A DNA stretch of 64,000 bases from Takakia lepidozioides (lineage: Eukaryota > Streptophyta > Takakiopsida > Takakiales > Takakiaceae): the NCBI GenBank assembly GCA_030704615.1, contig CM060734.1, positions 372,001 to 436,000 of the forward strand, written 5' to 3'. A model generated the notes under the pieces. That model ran no database searches and was not told the origin of the DNA. It was given only the letters and a program-made list of their open reading frames with translations. Of this stretch, positions 11,429 through 21,639 are shown one piece after another. How positions within the stretch are numbered: the stretch's first letter is position 1; every line of letters begins with the position of its first letter. A program made the position numbers and the translations under genes.

Positions 11429-11789
11429 TGATGTCGTTCTCTTGGTTGTGGTTTAAGCTTGTTGCTATGATCTGCTGTTTGCATTCATGATTCTTCCTTA
11501 TATGGCCAGTAGGGATCATACCTTAATACCCAATGATCCGAGCATTGGGGACATACTGACATGCTTCAGTCAGCGTACTGGTAGTGTGAATACTGTGCCT
11601 AGGCTCGATTTCCTTAACCCTGCTTGGGGATTGAGGGATGGTGACCTATGCCTTGTGAGTTATACATGCGGGAAGTCGCAACACCATGGCATGTTGGATG
11701 AGAGAAGCAGGAAGAAAAGGGAGAATGGAACTTTTCCGCATATGGGGGCAGCATGAGGCCCCAAAAATAGTAGAAGGAGTCACTGAGGT
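11429..11789 (+). other. Retroelement leader between PBS and gag
   Basis: No recognised gene. The position fits the untranslated leader of the element whose Gag starts near 11808. A short open frame (11487-11756) has no domain. Confidence 0.35.
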
Positions 11790-12849
11790 GAACGGTAAAG
11801 TTTCACAATGTTGATCCAGGGTTTGTACGACGCTCCATTCTTTGGTAGAGAGTATGAAGATGTTAATGATTGGATTGATAGAATCCAAATGTCGGGTGAT
11901 GTTCGAGACCTGAGCGAGGACAAGATATTTAAGGTCGCTCGGCTGAATCTGCGTTCAAAGGCAGATGAATGGTTCCGAAAACAAAACCCTCGGCCAGACA
12001 ACTGGCCGGATTTTCAGCGATTACTGCGAAGTTTGGTGTAGTGGACATGGCGGAGATAGAAATGAGGCTTGACTCAATCAAGCAAGAACACAAGCAGAGG
12101 GTGCAGGTTTATTTTGATAAGCTGAGCCGACTGTTTTTGAAAGGAGGCATTGCCGATTGGAGCAGCGCAAGCGGTTCGTTGGAGGCTTGCGGCCAGAGAT
12201 AATGCGAGCTATGCTTGGAAGGAAGTTTGGTGACGTTGATGAGGCACTAGATACAACAATTGAGATTGAAAGACGTCTGGGAAAATTGGGTGAAATCCCT
12301 TGGGAGCCCCTGGAAGGAGAAGAGAGTGATGATGTAGCATACTTGAGCCCTACGGACAAAAGATTGGACAGTCTTACGAATACCTTGCAGAAATATTTTG
12401 ACAAGGGTATATCATTTGGAGAGTCGTCAGGCAACAGGACACCACCAAGAGGGGTACACACCTGCAACACTTGCAATTAGGAGGGACACATTGCCACCAA
12501 CTGTCCTGCGGAGAGAGCACCACCGACTTGTGGAAAATACCACCGAGTGGGCCACCGAACAGAGATATGTGGGGTTAGATGTTCATGTTGCAAGATGTTG
12601 GGGCACCTTGAAAATGTGTGTAGCCGAAAGCTTGAGGCAGCCAGTGTTGGGACACCTGCAACTTATTTTGTAGAGGTGTTTTGTGATGATGAGGACCAAA
12701 TCTTGGCAGAGATAACTGCCTTAATGAGGGAACATGATATCAGGGAGGTGAGACTTCCACCGAATCACACCCCACTACCACTTACTTCTGCTATCAGCAA
12801 CAGTCTGGAGGACTTCTCAGTTGCGTTCATTGAAGCCAATGTGGGTTAG
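11790..12849 (+). pseudogene. Degenerate gypsy-type Gag with three CCHC knuckles (family B)
   Basis: Capsid-like motifs run in order across three frames. They are FFGREYEDVNDWIDRI, KVARLNLRSKADEWF, then EIEMRLDSIKQEHKQRVQVYF, then RKRFVGGLRPEIMRAML. This requires two frameshifts near 12025 and 12155. Three zinc knuckles follow. The first (CNTCN.EGHIATNC) has an in-frame TAG at 12478, the second is CGKYHRVGHRTEIC and the third CSCCKMLGHLENVC. The sequence differs from family A, although it is attached to the same LTR. No protease or RT follows, so the element is truncated. Confidence 0.65.
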
Positions 12850-13689
12850 AGACATTTTGAGAAGGGTGTTATCTTGAGGGAGCCGGGCACCCCTGTGGGC
12901 AATGCCCAAATTGAGAATAAGAATTGAGATTTACTGACCATGAGATGGTGCTAAATGAGAGTGTCAGGACTGCGTGTGAAGTTATGCTTTGTGGGGACCG
13001 TAATTTGGCAGGAAAATCCAATTGTGGAGGGGTGCAGCCTGCACCAGATCCAATACGAGCAGAAATATTCAATGTTGTGGGGGAACTGCCCTGCCCACTG
13101 TTCATGATGTGCAGCCAAGAGCACCTGAACAGCATCACAATATTGAGGTTAGTTCAGAGACAACACATGCATTGCAAGGCTCTTGTGATGGTGTAGGCAG
13201 TGTCGATGGTGAAATCAAGGAACAAGGAGTGAACGATCAACTTTTACCAGAGGGACTGGCAGAGCTGGTCTTGATTGCTAAAGAAACCATGTCACAACAG
13301 CCAGGCAGTGACTTGGGTTTGATTGGGTGCGAGAGGCAAACACAAATTTTTAATGAGGTGTTGGCAAAGGAGGAAAGCGAGCTGCCCAGAAGCATGCTCT
13401 GGAAGACATGGAAAACGAGGGTGCAATTGACACGGTGCAAGGAAGAGTCCCAACCTGCTGTCTTGGATGATATCAAGAATGTTTATGTTCTCACTATTTG
13501 TGAACCAAAGACCAGCCTGTGGAGCTTGATGGTTTCAGCCATATTGGAAGGGTGCAGCAAAAGGGCAGCAATGAAAGAGGGAATACCTGAAAGGTTGAAC
13601 GATGATGAAGGAGAATGGCGGACAGGTCTGAGACATCTGTTGCAGCAACACCACTCGCTGCTATATGCTTTTGTTCATCTGTTTGGCAG
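12850..13689 (+). CDS. Unrecognised open region (frame 13022-13732)
   Basis: The longest open frame is 236 codons starting at 13022. It is rich in acidic and basic residues (for example KEESELPRSMLWKTW) and contains no domain that I recognise. It follows the degenerate Gag where a protease would be expected, but no DSG or DTG motif is present. It may be decayed pol sequence, spacer, or chance. The start is not supported by any signal. Confidence 0.2.
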
Positions 13690-13990
13690 GCTGAAGATTG
13701 TAGCTTTGATAATATGGTGGAACAAAATGTAGTCTCGTGGAGTGCAATGATCACAGGTTATACCCAGCATGGGTGTAGGATGGAGGCTTTGAAGACCGAT
13801 GAGCAATTGATTCCAGAGGAGTTGAAACCCCATAAGGTCTCGTTCATTTGTGTTCTGAATACGCTTGCCAGTGTTCCAGCCCTGGGAGAAGGCAAAGATA
13901 GCCATGTTGGTAAGGGCAGAATGCAGATCATGCCAGATGTCACCCTTCTATTCAAACCAAGTATTACAATTTTCTGGTATGGATCATGAA
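13690..13990 (+). pseudogene. PPR (PLS-type) fragment
   Basis: The frame reads DNMVEQNVVSWSAMITGYTQHG, then MEALKTDEQLI, then LKPHKVSFICVLNTLASVPALGEG. This is about one and a half pentatricopeptide units of the plant PLS class. It ends abruptly and joins unrelated sequence on both sides. Similar fragments on the minus strand lie at 15961-16851 and 24060-24665. PPR proteins act in organelle RNA processing, but this piece is too short to work. Confidence 0.65.
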
Positions 13991-14061
13991 GGCTGCCAGA
14001 TCCGCTGTTCTGGCACAAATCACTTTCCAGATGATACGGGAATTCATCATGGAGGCAGCCT

Positions 14062-14499
14062 GTGAATTTGCAGCTGACCCCAATGCTAAGTTACTCGTCA
14101 GATTGGGTGATTCCAAGACACAGATACATTGAAAGGATGCTGAAACCTGGTACTTTCTCGGACAGCCAACCCAAGCCTCAGTTTAGTAACTACAAGCGGC
14201 AGCGTGTGGAGGGGCAGACACCTCACCAACAAGGTAAAACATATGCTTCCCGGGGAAGAGGCACCCCGGTACGAGGAAGAGGCCTCTACCAAAGGGGTGG
14301 ACACTCTGGCCGGATGCAATCTTCTGCCAACACATCCGAAAATACCAGACCACCCAACCGTTCTACACCTGGCGGATCAGGGTCTAATTCTACTTCCACC
14401 ATCAACATTGCCAGTCAAGAATCATACAAGACCCGGAGGGGCTCGGAGGGTTTCTCCCCGATCCGCAAACGGGATTTCGGATCTTGGAAGGATGTCTGA
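14062..14499 (+). CDS. Hypothetical basic, Gly/Arg-rich protein
   Basis: A 145-codon frame contains KRQRVEGQTPHQQGKTYASRG and an RGRG-type cluster, followed by a Ser/Thr/Asn-rich end. RG-rich tails with this composition occur in the nucleocapsid regions of several retroelement Gags, but no zinc knuckle or capsid motif is visible. I do not recognise the protein. A frame just upstream (from about 13985) reads KAARSAVLAQITFQMIREF and may belong to it. Confidence 0.25.
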   Translation: MNLQLTPMLSYSSDWVIPRHRYIERMLKPGTFSDSQPKPQFSNYKRQRVEGQTPHQQGKTYASRGRGTPVRGRGLYQRGGHSGRMQSSANTSENTRPPNRSTPGGSGSNSTSTINIASQESYKTRRGSEGFSPIRKRDFGSWKDV

Positions 14500-14867
14500 T
14501 TGGGTATGCTCTCTTCATTTACTTGTATGCACATTCATGAGTACTCTTCTGGATATATGTAGACTGATATCCACATCCATAGTAGTTAATTATCTACTCA
14601 TGGCAATGTGGTACAATCATCTATATATCATACCAAGGTTTAAGGAGAATCTGTCCCTTGTTTGATTATCCCTGTTTTCAGTTCGAATGACATGCAACTG
14701 CTATTCTTTGGAAAAAGAATTCGAAATGGCTGTATACAGGTCCTCTTTTATTCAAGTGGCTGTTATGTATTTTATGGGGAGGAAGTAGGTTTTCCAACCC
14801 CTTTTGACAATCTTGTCCAGGGATTTGAAACTACTTTTGCAGTGGGAGAAACCTTATGAAGGGGTCT

Positions 14868-14932
14868 GGTATGCACTCCCTTACGGGGTGAGTGCATACC
14901 ACACTCACTCCATAAGGGACTGCCATACCAGG
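14868..14932. other. Structured motif with pseudoknot topology (copy 1)
   Basis: GGTATGCACTC (14868-14878) pairs perfectly with GAGTGCATACC (14890-14900). The loop contains CCCTTACGG, which is complementary, with one exception, to CCATAAGGG downstream. The two pairings interlock as in an H-type pseudoknot. The same motif with full complementarity in the second stem occurs at 17798-17858 and, inverted, at 18410-18473. Confidence 0.55.
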
Positions 14933-15009
14933 GGCTGGTTGGTGGGTGCCCCCTCTCTCCCTCTGTCTCCCTCCTCGGAATTGGCTGGTTGTATCAGTGT
15001 GTTTTTCAT

Positions 15010-15260
15010 GTTTTTCATCTATACCGGATGGATTCTAAACAGTGTTTTCAGCCCTATAAAAGATTTTCTATCCATACCGGATGAATTACCTGGGTGGACA
15101 CTAAAATACCTCTAAAATGGGTCTATGATTTTTTCATTCCTCTTTTATTGACTTTCATCTATACCAGATGAGTCACCAGAGAATGAGGAATTACCTCTGT
15201 AGGGGTTGACATTGGCATCCTATCTATAATTTTTCCATCCATACCGGATGAAAAATACCA
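15010..15260. repeat. Recurring palindromic motif TCATCYATACCGGATGA
   Basis: Variants lie near 15018, 15070, 15156 and 15236, each with CATC and GATG arms around ATACCG. Related copies lie near 18003 and 18139, in the same relation to the pseudoknot-like motif. The surrounding sequence is non-coding and contains CTCTCTCC tracts. Confidence 0.5.
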
Positions 15261-15851
15261 GGATATTAATTTGTTTATTCCTTCTTCCAAGTCCAGAGCA
15301 GATTCATCTTGTGGCCCTGCATACCATACCTTCTTTCTCTTCTTATAGTTCATGGCAGGTTGGTCCGGACCTCTCTTCAGCTGTGTGATCTCAAATTTGC
15401 CCACATCTGGTCCTGTTTTGATGTCAACTCTCCTCGTACCCAATAGCAGGACAGATCTGGATTTTTCCGTTACCTCCCATGCAATCCATCGTTCCCAATT
15501 TCTGATGTTGCACCCTAGCAACCCTGGTTTTGCTCCATGTGCATCATGGCTGAAGCCTTTCAACTTGAAATCAGCTGTCAATCCAGCCACCTTCTGACCC
15601 TCGTGCTCAATCATGATGGTGCCATCACCCATTGGGTACAGTTCCAGTTCCTCCCCATGGGGACCAGCCTTATGCCCATGATCACTGTCAACATTTTTTA
15701 TTTCCATCAATGCTTGCAGGTCTGAGTCACACAAAGGGGCCTTGCTGCATCCCCATAAATGCACCCTGCTCCCTTTTCTTCTTGAATTTGCATTGACCAT
15801 TTGTAACACTAGCCCTCTTGGGTCCCATGCTTTCTCTTGGTGACAATTCAA
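15159..15851 (-). CDS. Hypothetical protein, 230 codons
   Basis: A long minus-strand frame with protein-like composition includes HEGQKVAGLTADFKLKG, WERWIAWEVTEKSRSVLLLG and NYKKRKKVWYAGPQDESALD. I recognise no family. It ends inside the region that carries the palindromic CATC..GATG motifs, so its C-terminus may be read-through into a repeat. Coding potential looks better than in neighbouring chance frames, but no start signal or intron is evident. Confidence 0.3.
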   Translation of the reverse strand: MNCHQEKAWDPRGLVLQMVNANSRRKGSRVHLWGCSKAPLCDSDLQALMEIKNVDSDHGHKAGPHGEELELYPMGDGTIMIEHEGQKVAGLTADFKLKGFSHDAHGAKPGLLGCNIRNWERWIAWEVTEKSRSVLLLGTRRVDIKTGPDVGKFEITQLKRGPDQPAMNYKKRKKVWYAGPQDESALDLEEGINKLISWYFSSGMDGKIIDRMPMSTPTEVIPHSLVTHLV

Positions 15852-15960
15852 TATAAAGGTTCCAAAGTAGGGCGAGATGACGGCCCGTTTGGATAGTAGA
15901 TCTGGGGTATTTGAGGTTGAATTCTTTAGGCGTGAGTAACCTATACCCGATTTGTGCTCC

Positions 15961-16851
15961 CTATTGTGATGGTGCCTTGTTCATGAGCATCCCACTTCTG
16001 GTCCAGATACATTCGAATGTCCACTCAGTCGGCACCAGTGTCTCCTCTCCACCCCCGTTTTTATTGACCAACGGCAATGACCTCCTTGGCCCTCCACTTG
16101 CCATGCATGGTCTGTCCAACAGGGTTTTGTTCAGATTGTAATTTGGCACCATTCCAGCCCTCATGATATCAGCATGAATCTGCCTGCCCTCTTCAAACGA
16201 TGCAAGGCTGGTGCACGTTTTGCAGATAGAAATGAACATGACCTGGTTGGGCCTCCTACCTTCCCAAATCAATTGCTCACACACCTCCAGAGCATCCTTA
16301 CCAGCCCCATGAACAGCATATATTCCTGCTATCATTGCACTCCTGGACACCACATTTCGTTCAGACATATTGTCAGGCACTTGACGAGCATCCCTCATGC
16401 TTCCAGATTTGGCACACAAGTCAACCAGGGCAGTCTCCAGAGCAGTATCCGTCCCAATTCCGGATTTGATGATGTTACCATGGACCTCCCTGCTTTTTCC
16501 CAGGTCTGCCAGGCCCGTACATGTATTGAGAATATAAATGAATGTGGCCTCGTTGGGTGTTAATCTTTCCCTTCTCATCTGCTCATAGAGTTCCCAAGCT
16601 TCACTCCATAGCCATGGTGAGCATATGTTGTGATCATCTTGGTCCATGAATCCATCCCTAGAGGGGGTGGGGAGAAAAGGAGAGAAGTGGCCGCTAAGGT
16701 GTTGATATGCAGGTACAAGTGAAATAGTGTCTGTTTGGAAATATAGTGCATATCTCTTTTGAAAGCTTGTTGATGATGCTAGTGATGGTAGAGGGGCCTG
16801 GGTTGGGGTGGATGTCGCCGCAGCGTAGTAGTATAAGCGTTTCACAGGCAA
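15961..16851 (-). pseudogene. PPR (PLS-type) gene fragment
   Basis: A 296-codon frame contains about four pentatricopeptide units. They include AWELYEQMRRERLTPNEATF, LETALVDLCAKSGSMRDARQV, MSERNVVSRSAMIAG and ALEVCEQLIWEGRRPNQVMF. This is the S-L-P alternation of plant organelle RNA-editing factors, although no E or DYW domain follows. The first about 75 and the last about 50 codons do not fit PPR repeats and seem to be fused repeat DNA. The array is short compared with the usual 10 or more repeats, so it is a fragment. Confidence 0.65.
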
Positions 16852-17083
16852 GTTTATAGGGCTTAAAGTGGGACGGTGGATGGTGAGATGAATGTTTCGA
16901 TGAGAGAGGTTTTTGGTGATATCTGGGAGAAGCCAATGAAATCACCACATTGTATGACTGATTCACCGGTCTATTCCAGCCATATATTACACTTGGGCAA
17001 TTTTTAGTGGTGCTACAAAGGGCGAGGCCACATACAAGAGAAGCATAAAAGCATATGAGCCAGTAGGTATCTAAAAGTGACAT
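16694..17083 (-). CDS. Non-LTR-type ORF start with 2A-like motif
   Basis: A 129-codon minus frame contains LILLRCGDIHPNPGP. The motif GDxxPNPGP is that of 2A-like ribosome-skipping peptides. The particular form with GDIHPNPGP after a leucine-rich run is common at the N-terminus of non-LTR retrotransposon proteins. Here the usual Glu two residues before NPGP is His-Pro, so skipping efficiency is uncertain. The frame overlaps the start of the PPR fragment in another frame, and its first part lies in the foldback arm. No endonuclease or RT follows, so this is an isolated ORF end. Confidence 0.4.
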   Translation of the reverse strand: MSLLDTYWLICFYASLVCGLALCSTTKNCPSVIYGWNRPVNQSYNVVISLASPRYHQKPLSSKHSSHHPPSHFKPYKLACETLILLRCGDIHPNPGPSTITSIINKLSKEICTIFPNRHYFTCTCISTP

Positions 17084-17372
17084 GAGGCATCGGCTACAGG
17101 GGACTGGTTGATGGTCTCTTTCAATGATGAATGGCCTTTAAAAAAAAAAAACCCCCCACCCTCCCATCCTGAGATTTCATGTACTCTGAAATCCCCTGTA
17201 GCCGATGCCTCATGTCACTTTTAGATACCTACTGGCTCATATGCTTTTATGCTTCTCTTGTATGTGGCCTCGCCCTTTGTAGCACCACTAAAAATTGCCC
17301 CAAGTGTAATGTATGGCTGGAATAGACCGGTGAATCAGTCATACAATGTGGCGATTTCACTGGCTTCTCCCA
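16925..17372. repeat. Foldback with about 178-bp arms
   Basis: The segment 16925-17102 is the near-perfect reverse complement of 17193-17372, with a 90-bp loop holding an A-run and a C-run (near 17140-17158). The right arm leads directly into the larger inverted duplication at 17316-18947. Confidence 0.8.
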
Positions 17373-18947
17373 TTATGTATCTTTCCAGCAGCGTTGATAC
17401 GGCTTGGAAAGAGTGTCACGTACTGATTCATACCTTGGAAAATTGATTCTGAAACCAGTAAGTTGACTCACATCATGATAAGGTTCCTCGAACAAGGATC
17501 CTTACCTGGTTAAATTTGGCTAATAGGGTGAAATGATGTGCAACAATTTGCTGCCATTGGCTGAAGAACACTTATAATTTCTATGCTCATGCCTGTCCAC
17601 TTGTGTGAAGGCTATGTTGACAAGCTAAAAGGTAACCTAGAAACTGATCAGTACTATGTTTTGCCTAGCATGATTTATGCTTCACCATTGTTCATTCTTG
17701 GTCCGGGAGGAGAGATTGTAGGCCTTTTATCCTTTTGGTATTTAAAGTCCACGGATAAAACTACAATGTAGAGGGAGAGCTTTACGAGAATGGGTCTGGT
17801 ATGCACTCCCTTACGGGGTGAGTGCATACCACACTCACTCCGTAAGGGACTGCCATGTCAGGGGTTCGGATGGTGGGTTCCCTCTCTCTCCCTCTCTCTC
17901 CCTCCCTCCCTCCAGATATCTATTTGGGATTTAAAATATGATTTTCCAGTTTGGAATCTATTGTTATATAACCCCCAAAAAAATTAAAAATTTCAGGGGC
18001 TCATCCGTACTAGATGAACACCTCATGAAAAATGTGGCTTGATGTTTTTTGCCTAAAATGGATGATTACTGGACAGCCTGGTATTTTTTGAAGTATTGCT
18101 TAAAAACTGATGAATGGCTGGTTTTTTCATCCATGTTGGATGTCATCCATAAAGGAGCATTAATAGAATGTCTGATTTCTAAAAAGCTCTTCGGATGTGC
18201 TGCTCAGCAATTTTTAAGCTACAGCAGAATAACAAGCACTGTTTACCACCCCATAAACACTTCACAGGTCTGGATATAGTGTTCCAGAACCCTAGCATGT
18301 CGTTTTTAGTGCATCACAAGAACTTTCAAAGCATTGCCAAAGGTAAAAAATAAAGCCAAAGGGTCATGAAAACATATGACAGATCTGATATAGCATAACC
18401 AGGGCATGGCAGTCCCTTACGGAGTGAGTGTGGTATGCACTCACCCCGTAAGGGAGTGCATACTAGACCCATTCTCGTAAAGCTCTCCCTCTACATTGTA
18501 GTTTTATCCGTGGACTTTAAATACCAAAATGATAAAAGGCCTACAATCTCCCCTCCCGGACCAAAAATGAACAATGGTGAAGCATAAATCATGCTAGGCA
18601 AAACATAATACTGATCAGTTTCTAGGTTACCTTTTAGCTTGTCAACATAGCCTTCACACAAGTGGACAGGCATGAGCATAGAAATTATAAGTGTTCTTCA
18701 GCCAATGGCAGCAAATTGCTGCACATCATTTCACCCTATTAGCCAAATTTAACCAGGGAAGGATCCTTGTTCGAGGAACCTTATCATGATGTGAGTCAAC
18801 TTACTGGTTTCAGAGTCAATTTTCCAAGGGTATGAATCAGTACGTGACACTCTTTCCAAGCCGTATCAACGCTGCTGGAAAGATACATAATGGGAGAAGC
18901 CAGTGAAATCACCACATTGTATGACTGATTCACCGGTCTATTCCAGC
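17316..18947. repeat. Large inverted duplication (547-bp arms)
   Basis: Arms 17316-17862 and 18401-18947 are reverse complements differing at only about a dozen positions by eye (about 98% identity), around a 538-bp spacer. Each arm ends on the inside with the pseudoknot-like motif and on the outside with GCTGGAATAGACCGG. Identical 62-codon frames occur in both arms (17583-17771 plus, 18491-18679 minus) but have no recognised domain. The spacer (17863-18400) holds CTCTCTCC tracts and CATCC..GGATG motifs. It could be a DNA element with very long terminal inverted repeats or a recent local inversion-duplication. Confidence 0.8.
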
Positions 18948-19899
18948 ACAGAGGAATTGGAAGGGAAATGTTGTTGATGACAATGGTGTTTGTGGGGTTG
19001 CAGAGGGCTAACCATCGTCATGAAAGCTCCTCGATTGAATTCAAAATTGGTTGAGGGGTGAGTGCGCTGTTGGGGAGGCAAATGTTTTTTTTTTTTTTCT
19101 ATTGAATATTTGCACATGTGTTACACATATCTTCAAGCATATGCGGGCAAAAGTTGAGCTTGAACGTTCATGGGTGCAATAGCCGTTCACCCATGAAAGG
19201 ATTTTGTCTTACAATGAACAAAATTGGATGACGGGGTGAACTTGTCCTTGGGGGACAAATGAATATGTTTTGTTTTGAAAGAGAAGACTCCGATCGAGGC
19301 CAGCATAACTAAGAGCCACTTCGCCTTGCGGCTACTGCCTTTTTTCAAAGGGTGGGCCATGTACTAGAACAAAGTTTCAAAGTTTCAATGTCGCGGCCCT
19401 TTACCTTGAGGGCGGGGGGTCGGGATAGAAGAGGGACTGCCCCTGTGGTGGGGGGAAATGGTAGTAGTAGGGAAGGGGGCTGAAGCACCCTTGAGTGCCA
19501 AAGGCATTCAAAAAGGCAGAGGCGCTTACTATTCCAAGTTAGGACATCCAGAATTTCTTGTCGGATCATTCTCAAACAACGCCAAACATTAATCTCGTTC
19601 AAATATCAACCTGATGTCATCTTCGAAAGACATCATCTGTGGAAGCATAACCCAATGTCGCTGTAGTTCAAAAATCCAATGCTGCTTGTAAGAGTGCAGA
19701 TTTCAGAATCAGTCTAGATTGTAAGCATTGCAAATGAATCCCGTCAAGATTGAGGCCTCATAAATTATGGATTAAAGAGAGGTCCACGAGCATTCACGAA
19801 GGACACATTGTAAGACTAAACCCTAATCCTCTTCAGAAGACAAAATTTCAATTAACTCTCTAATTATGTGACCAAAAGCTAGAGAGTAAACTCCGGAAA
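18948..19899. other. Dispersed-repeat mosaic
   Basis: No gene is seen. Bases 19040-19290 are a decayed relative of the 1.8-5.1 kb array leader. Bases 19276-19350 match the reverse strand of 39848-39915 (GAGAAGACTCCG, TAACTAAGAGCCACTT, GCCTTGCGGCTACTGCC). Bases 19390-19530 match 21485-21630 (GTCGCGGCCCTTT, GGGCTGAAGCACCCTTGAGTGCC). These look like LTR or UTR pieces of one element family. Confidence 0.5.
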
Positions 19900-20600
19900 G
19901 CGACTAAGGTGTGGGGAGCTATTCAATACTGCCAACTACCAACGGGAAATTCCACTGGGCCCGATACCTCGAGGGTCCCGAGGGAGAGGAAGGGGCCCAC
20001 AATACTACATCCATGCAAAAATTCGGACCAAACAAAAATAAAAAAATAAAAAATCTTGGGTCACTATTGCAGAACTCTCTATAAAGAATGCATGACGTTG
20101 AATTCAAATCAACTTTGGAGTGCAAATGAGGGCATAAAATATGGTTTTGGGTACAGATGAATTTTGTTCACTCCCAAATTTTGCACACACATTGCATATG
20201 CTGTCATTAAACATATGGTTGAAAAATAGAGTTAAAAAAAAATCATGTGCAGGCGAAACACAACTTTCCGTCTCCACAACACGTACATGTCCATTCAAAG
20301 GGCGAACGAACAGTTGACCATCCAAATGATTTTTGTTTACTTTCAAACTTTGCCAGTATGTTCAATATGCCATCTAACAGGTCCCAAATAAATATGATAT
20401 CAAAGAAAATTCATTCAAAGGGCGATCAAATCATCGCCCATCCAAATGATTCTTGTTTGCTTTGAAACTTTTGTATGTTTTGCATACCATCCGACATGTC
20501 CCAGACATATACGAGATTAATCGAAATTCATTCACTGGGCCAACGGATGGTTGCCCATCCAAATGATTTTTGTTTGCTTTGAAACTTTGCTTTATTAAAG
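19900..20600 (-). repeat. Reverse-oriented copy of the 1.8-5.1 kb repeat family
   Basis: Read on the minus strand, 20600 to 20340 carries two or three about 121-bp subunits (CATTTGGATGGGC, AATTTCGATTAATCTCGTAT). Bases 20290-20050 match the blocks at 3000-3260 and 4040-4260. The last part, 19900-19980, matches 21985-22060 (GAAAGCGAC, GGAGCT, ACTGCCAACTACCAA, GGGAAATTCCACT). Confidence 0.7.
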
Positions 20601-21610
20601 ATGAGCAACAAGAAGAAAGATACCCATCGACGGATACTACTACTCCGGAATATTATCGGAAGGGTCATCTTCATTTCAAAATCTTCTCTAGCGTACTCAT
20701 GATCATCATCAACATTAATGTCGTCCCTATCTGAAGCCTCATCACACGACGAATCATCATCCGTATACCCATGATATGGCTCATGCACCGGCTGAACCAT
20801 AGGATGAGGATCATGTTCTTCATGTTCTTCATTATCGTTCTCTTCCTCGTCTTCGGACGCCTCCTCGTCATCCTCCTCTTCAATGCCCACCTCAATGTTT
20901 ACTTCACGATCTCCAACGTTAGTGTTGGAGGCCAGTTGTTCCTCAATTGCCTCCACCCATGCATCATCATCTCTACCGGCCTCATCCTCGGCCTCCTCTT
21001 CCTCTTGCACAACCTCTTCCCCCTCCTCTTCGTGATCCCGTGGGTCTTCATCTTCCGTACCCCACTTAGAACCCTCGCCATGATAAATGCGCCTTCCTCT
21101 TGGCCGAGCATGCACAACCACCTTCCAATTGCCCGATCTAGTATTATCCGTGGAAAATAAGACTTGCTCCATATCGGAAGGCCATGCAAACGGCTCGTCA
21201 GCGATGCGACTACAGGGAAGGATCCTATCCGCATTGACTCGCATGAAGCCACGTTCATCTTGTTGTAGTGTTGCATTTGCCCCTACAGTGTTGGATCGGA
21301 ACCACCTCCCCTTGAAAATAATAGGTCGATACTCATCATACTGAAGTTGCAAAATGGCATCAAGCTCCCCAATATATTCAAGCTTGTTTCTTTCGGGTCG
21401 AATGTCCCTTGTGCTTGACACGGAATCAAAAGTGGTCTTCCAGCGCATGTCAAGAGAGCGGATGCGGAAATGACCCTCGCCACATGCAGTGTCGCGGCCC
21501 TTTGCCTTGAGGGCAGGGGGGGTCGGGACACATGAGGGGCTGCCCCTGTGGTGGGGGCAGCGGCAGCGATAGGTACGGGGGGCTGAAGCACCCTTGAGTG
21601 CCCAAGGCAC
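20601..21610 (-). pseudogene. CACTA transposon-associated protein fragment (DUF4216-like)
   Basis: A 360-codon frame runs from 21610 to 20528. Its core, about residues 75-175, reads LEYIGELDAILQLQYDEYRPI, then IIFKGRWFR, then ADEPFAWPSDMEQVLFSTD, then WKVVVHARPRGR. This is the pattern of DUF4216, which follows the TNP2 transposase in plant CACTA (En/Spm) elements. A strongly acidic region (EEEGEE, EEEEAEDEAG, EEDDEEASEDEEE) comes next, as is common there. The N-terminal about 50 residues and the C-terminal tail come from flanking dispersed repeats. No TNP2 catalytic domain lies upstream, so this is only the rear portion of an element. Confidence 0.65.
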
Positions 21611-21639
21611 TCAAGGAGGTGGAGGCGCTCACTAGGTGG

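Noticed and set aside
20528-21610. Acidic ORF as a histone chaperone or transcription regulator
   Set aside because: The DUF4216-like core next to the acidic stretch is better explained as a CACTA transposon remnant.
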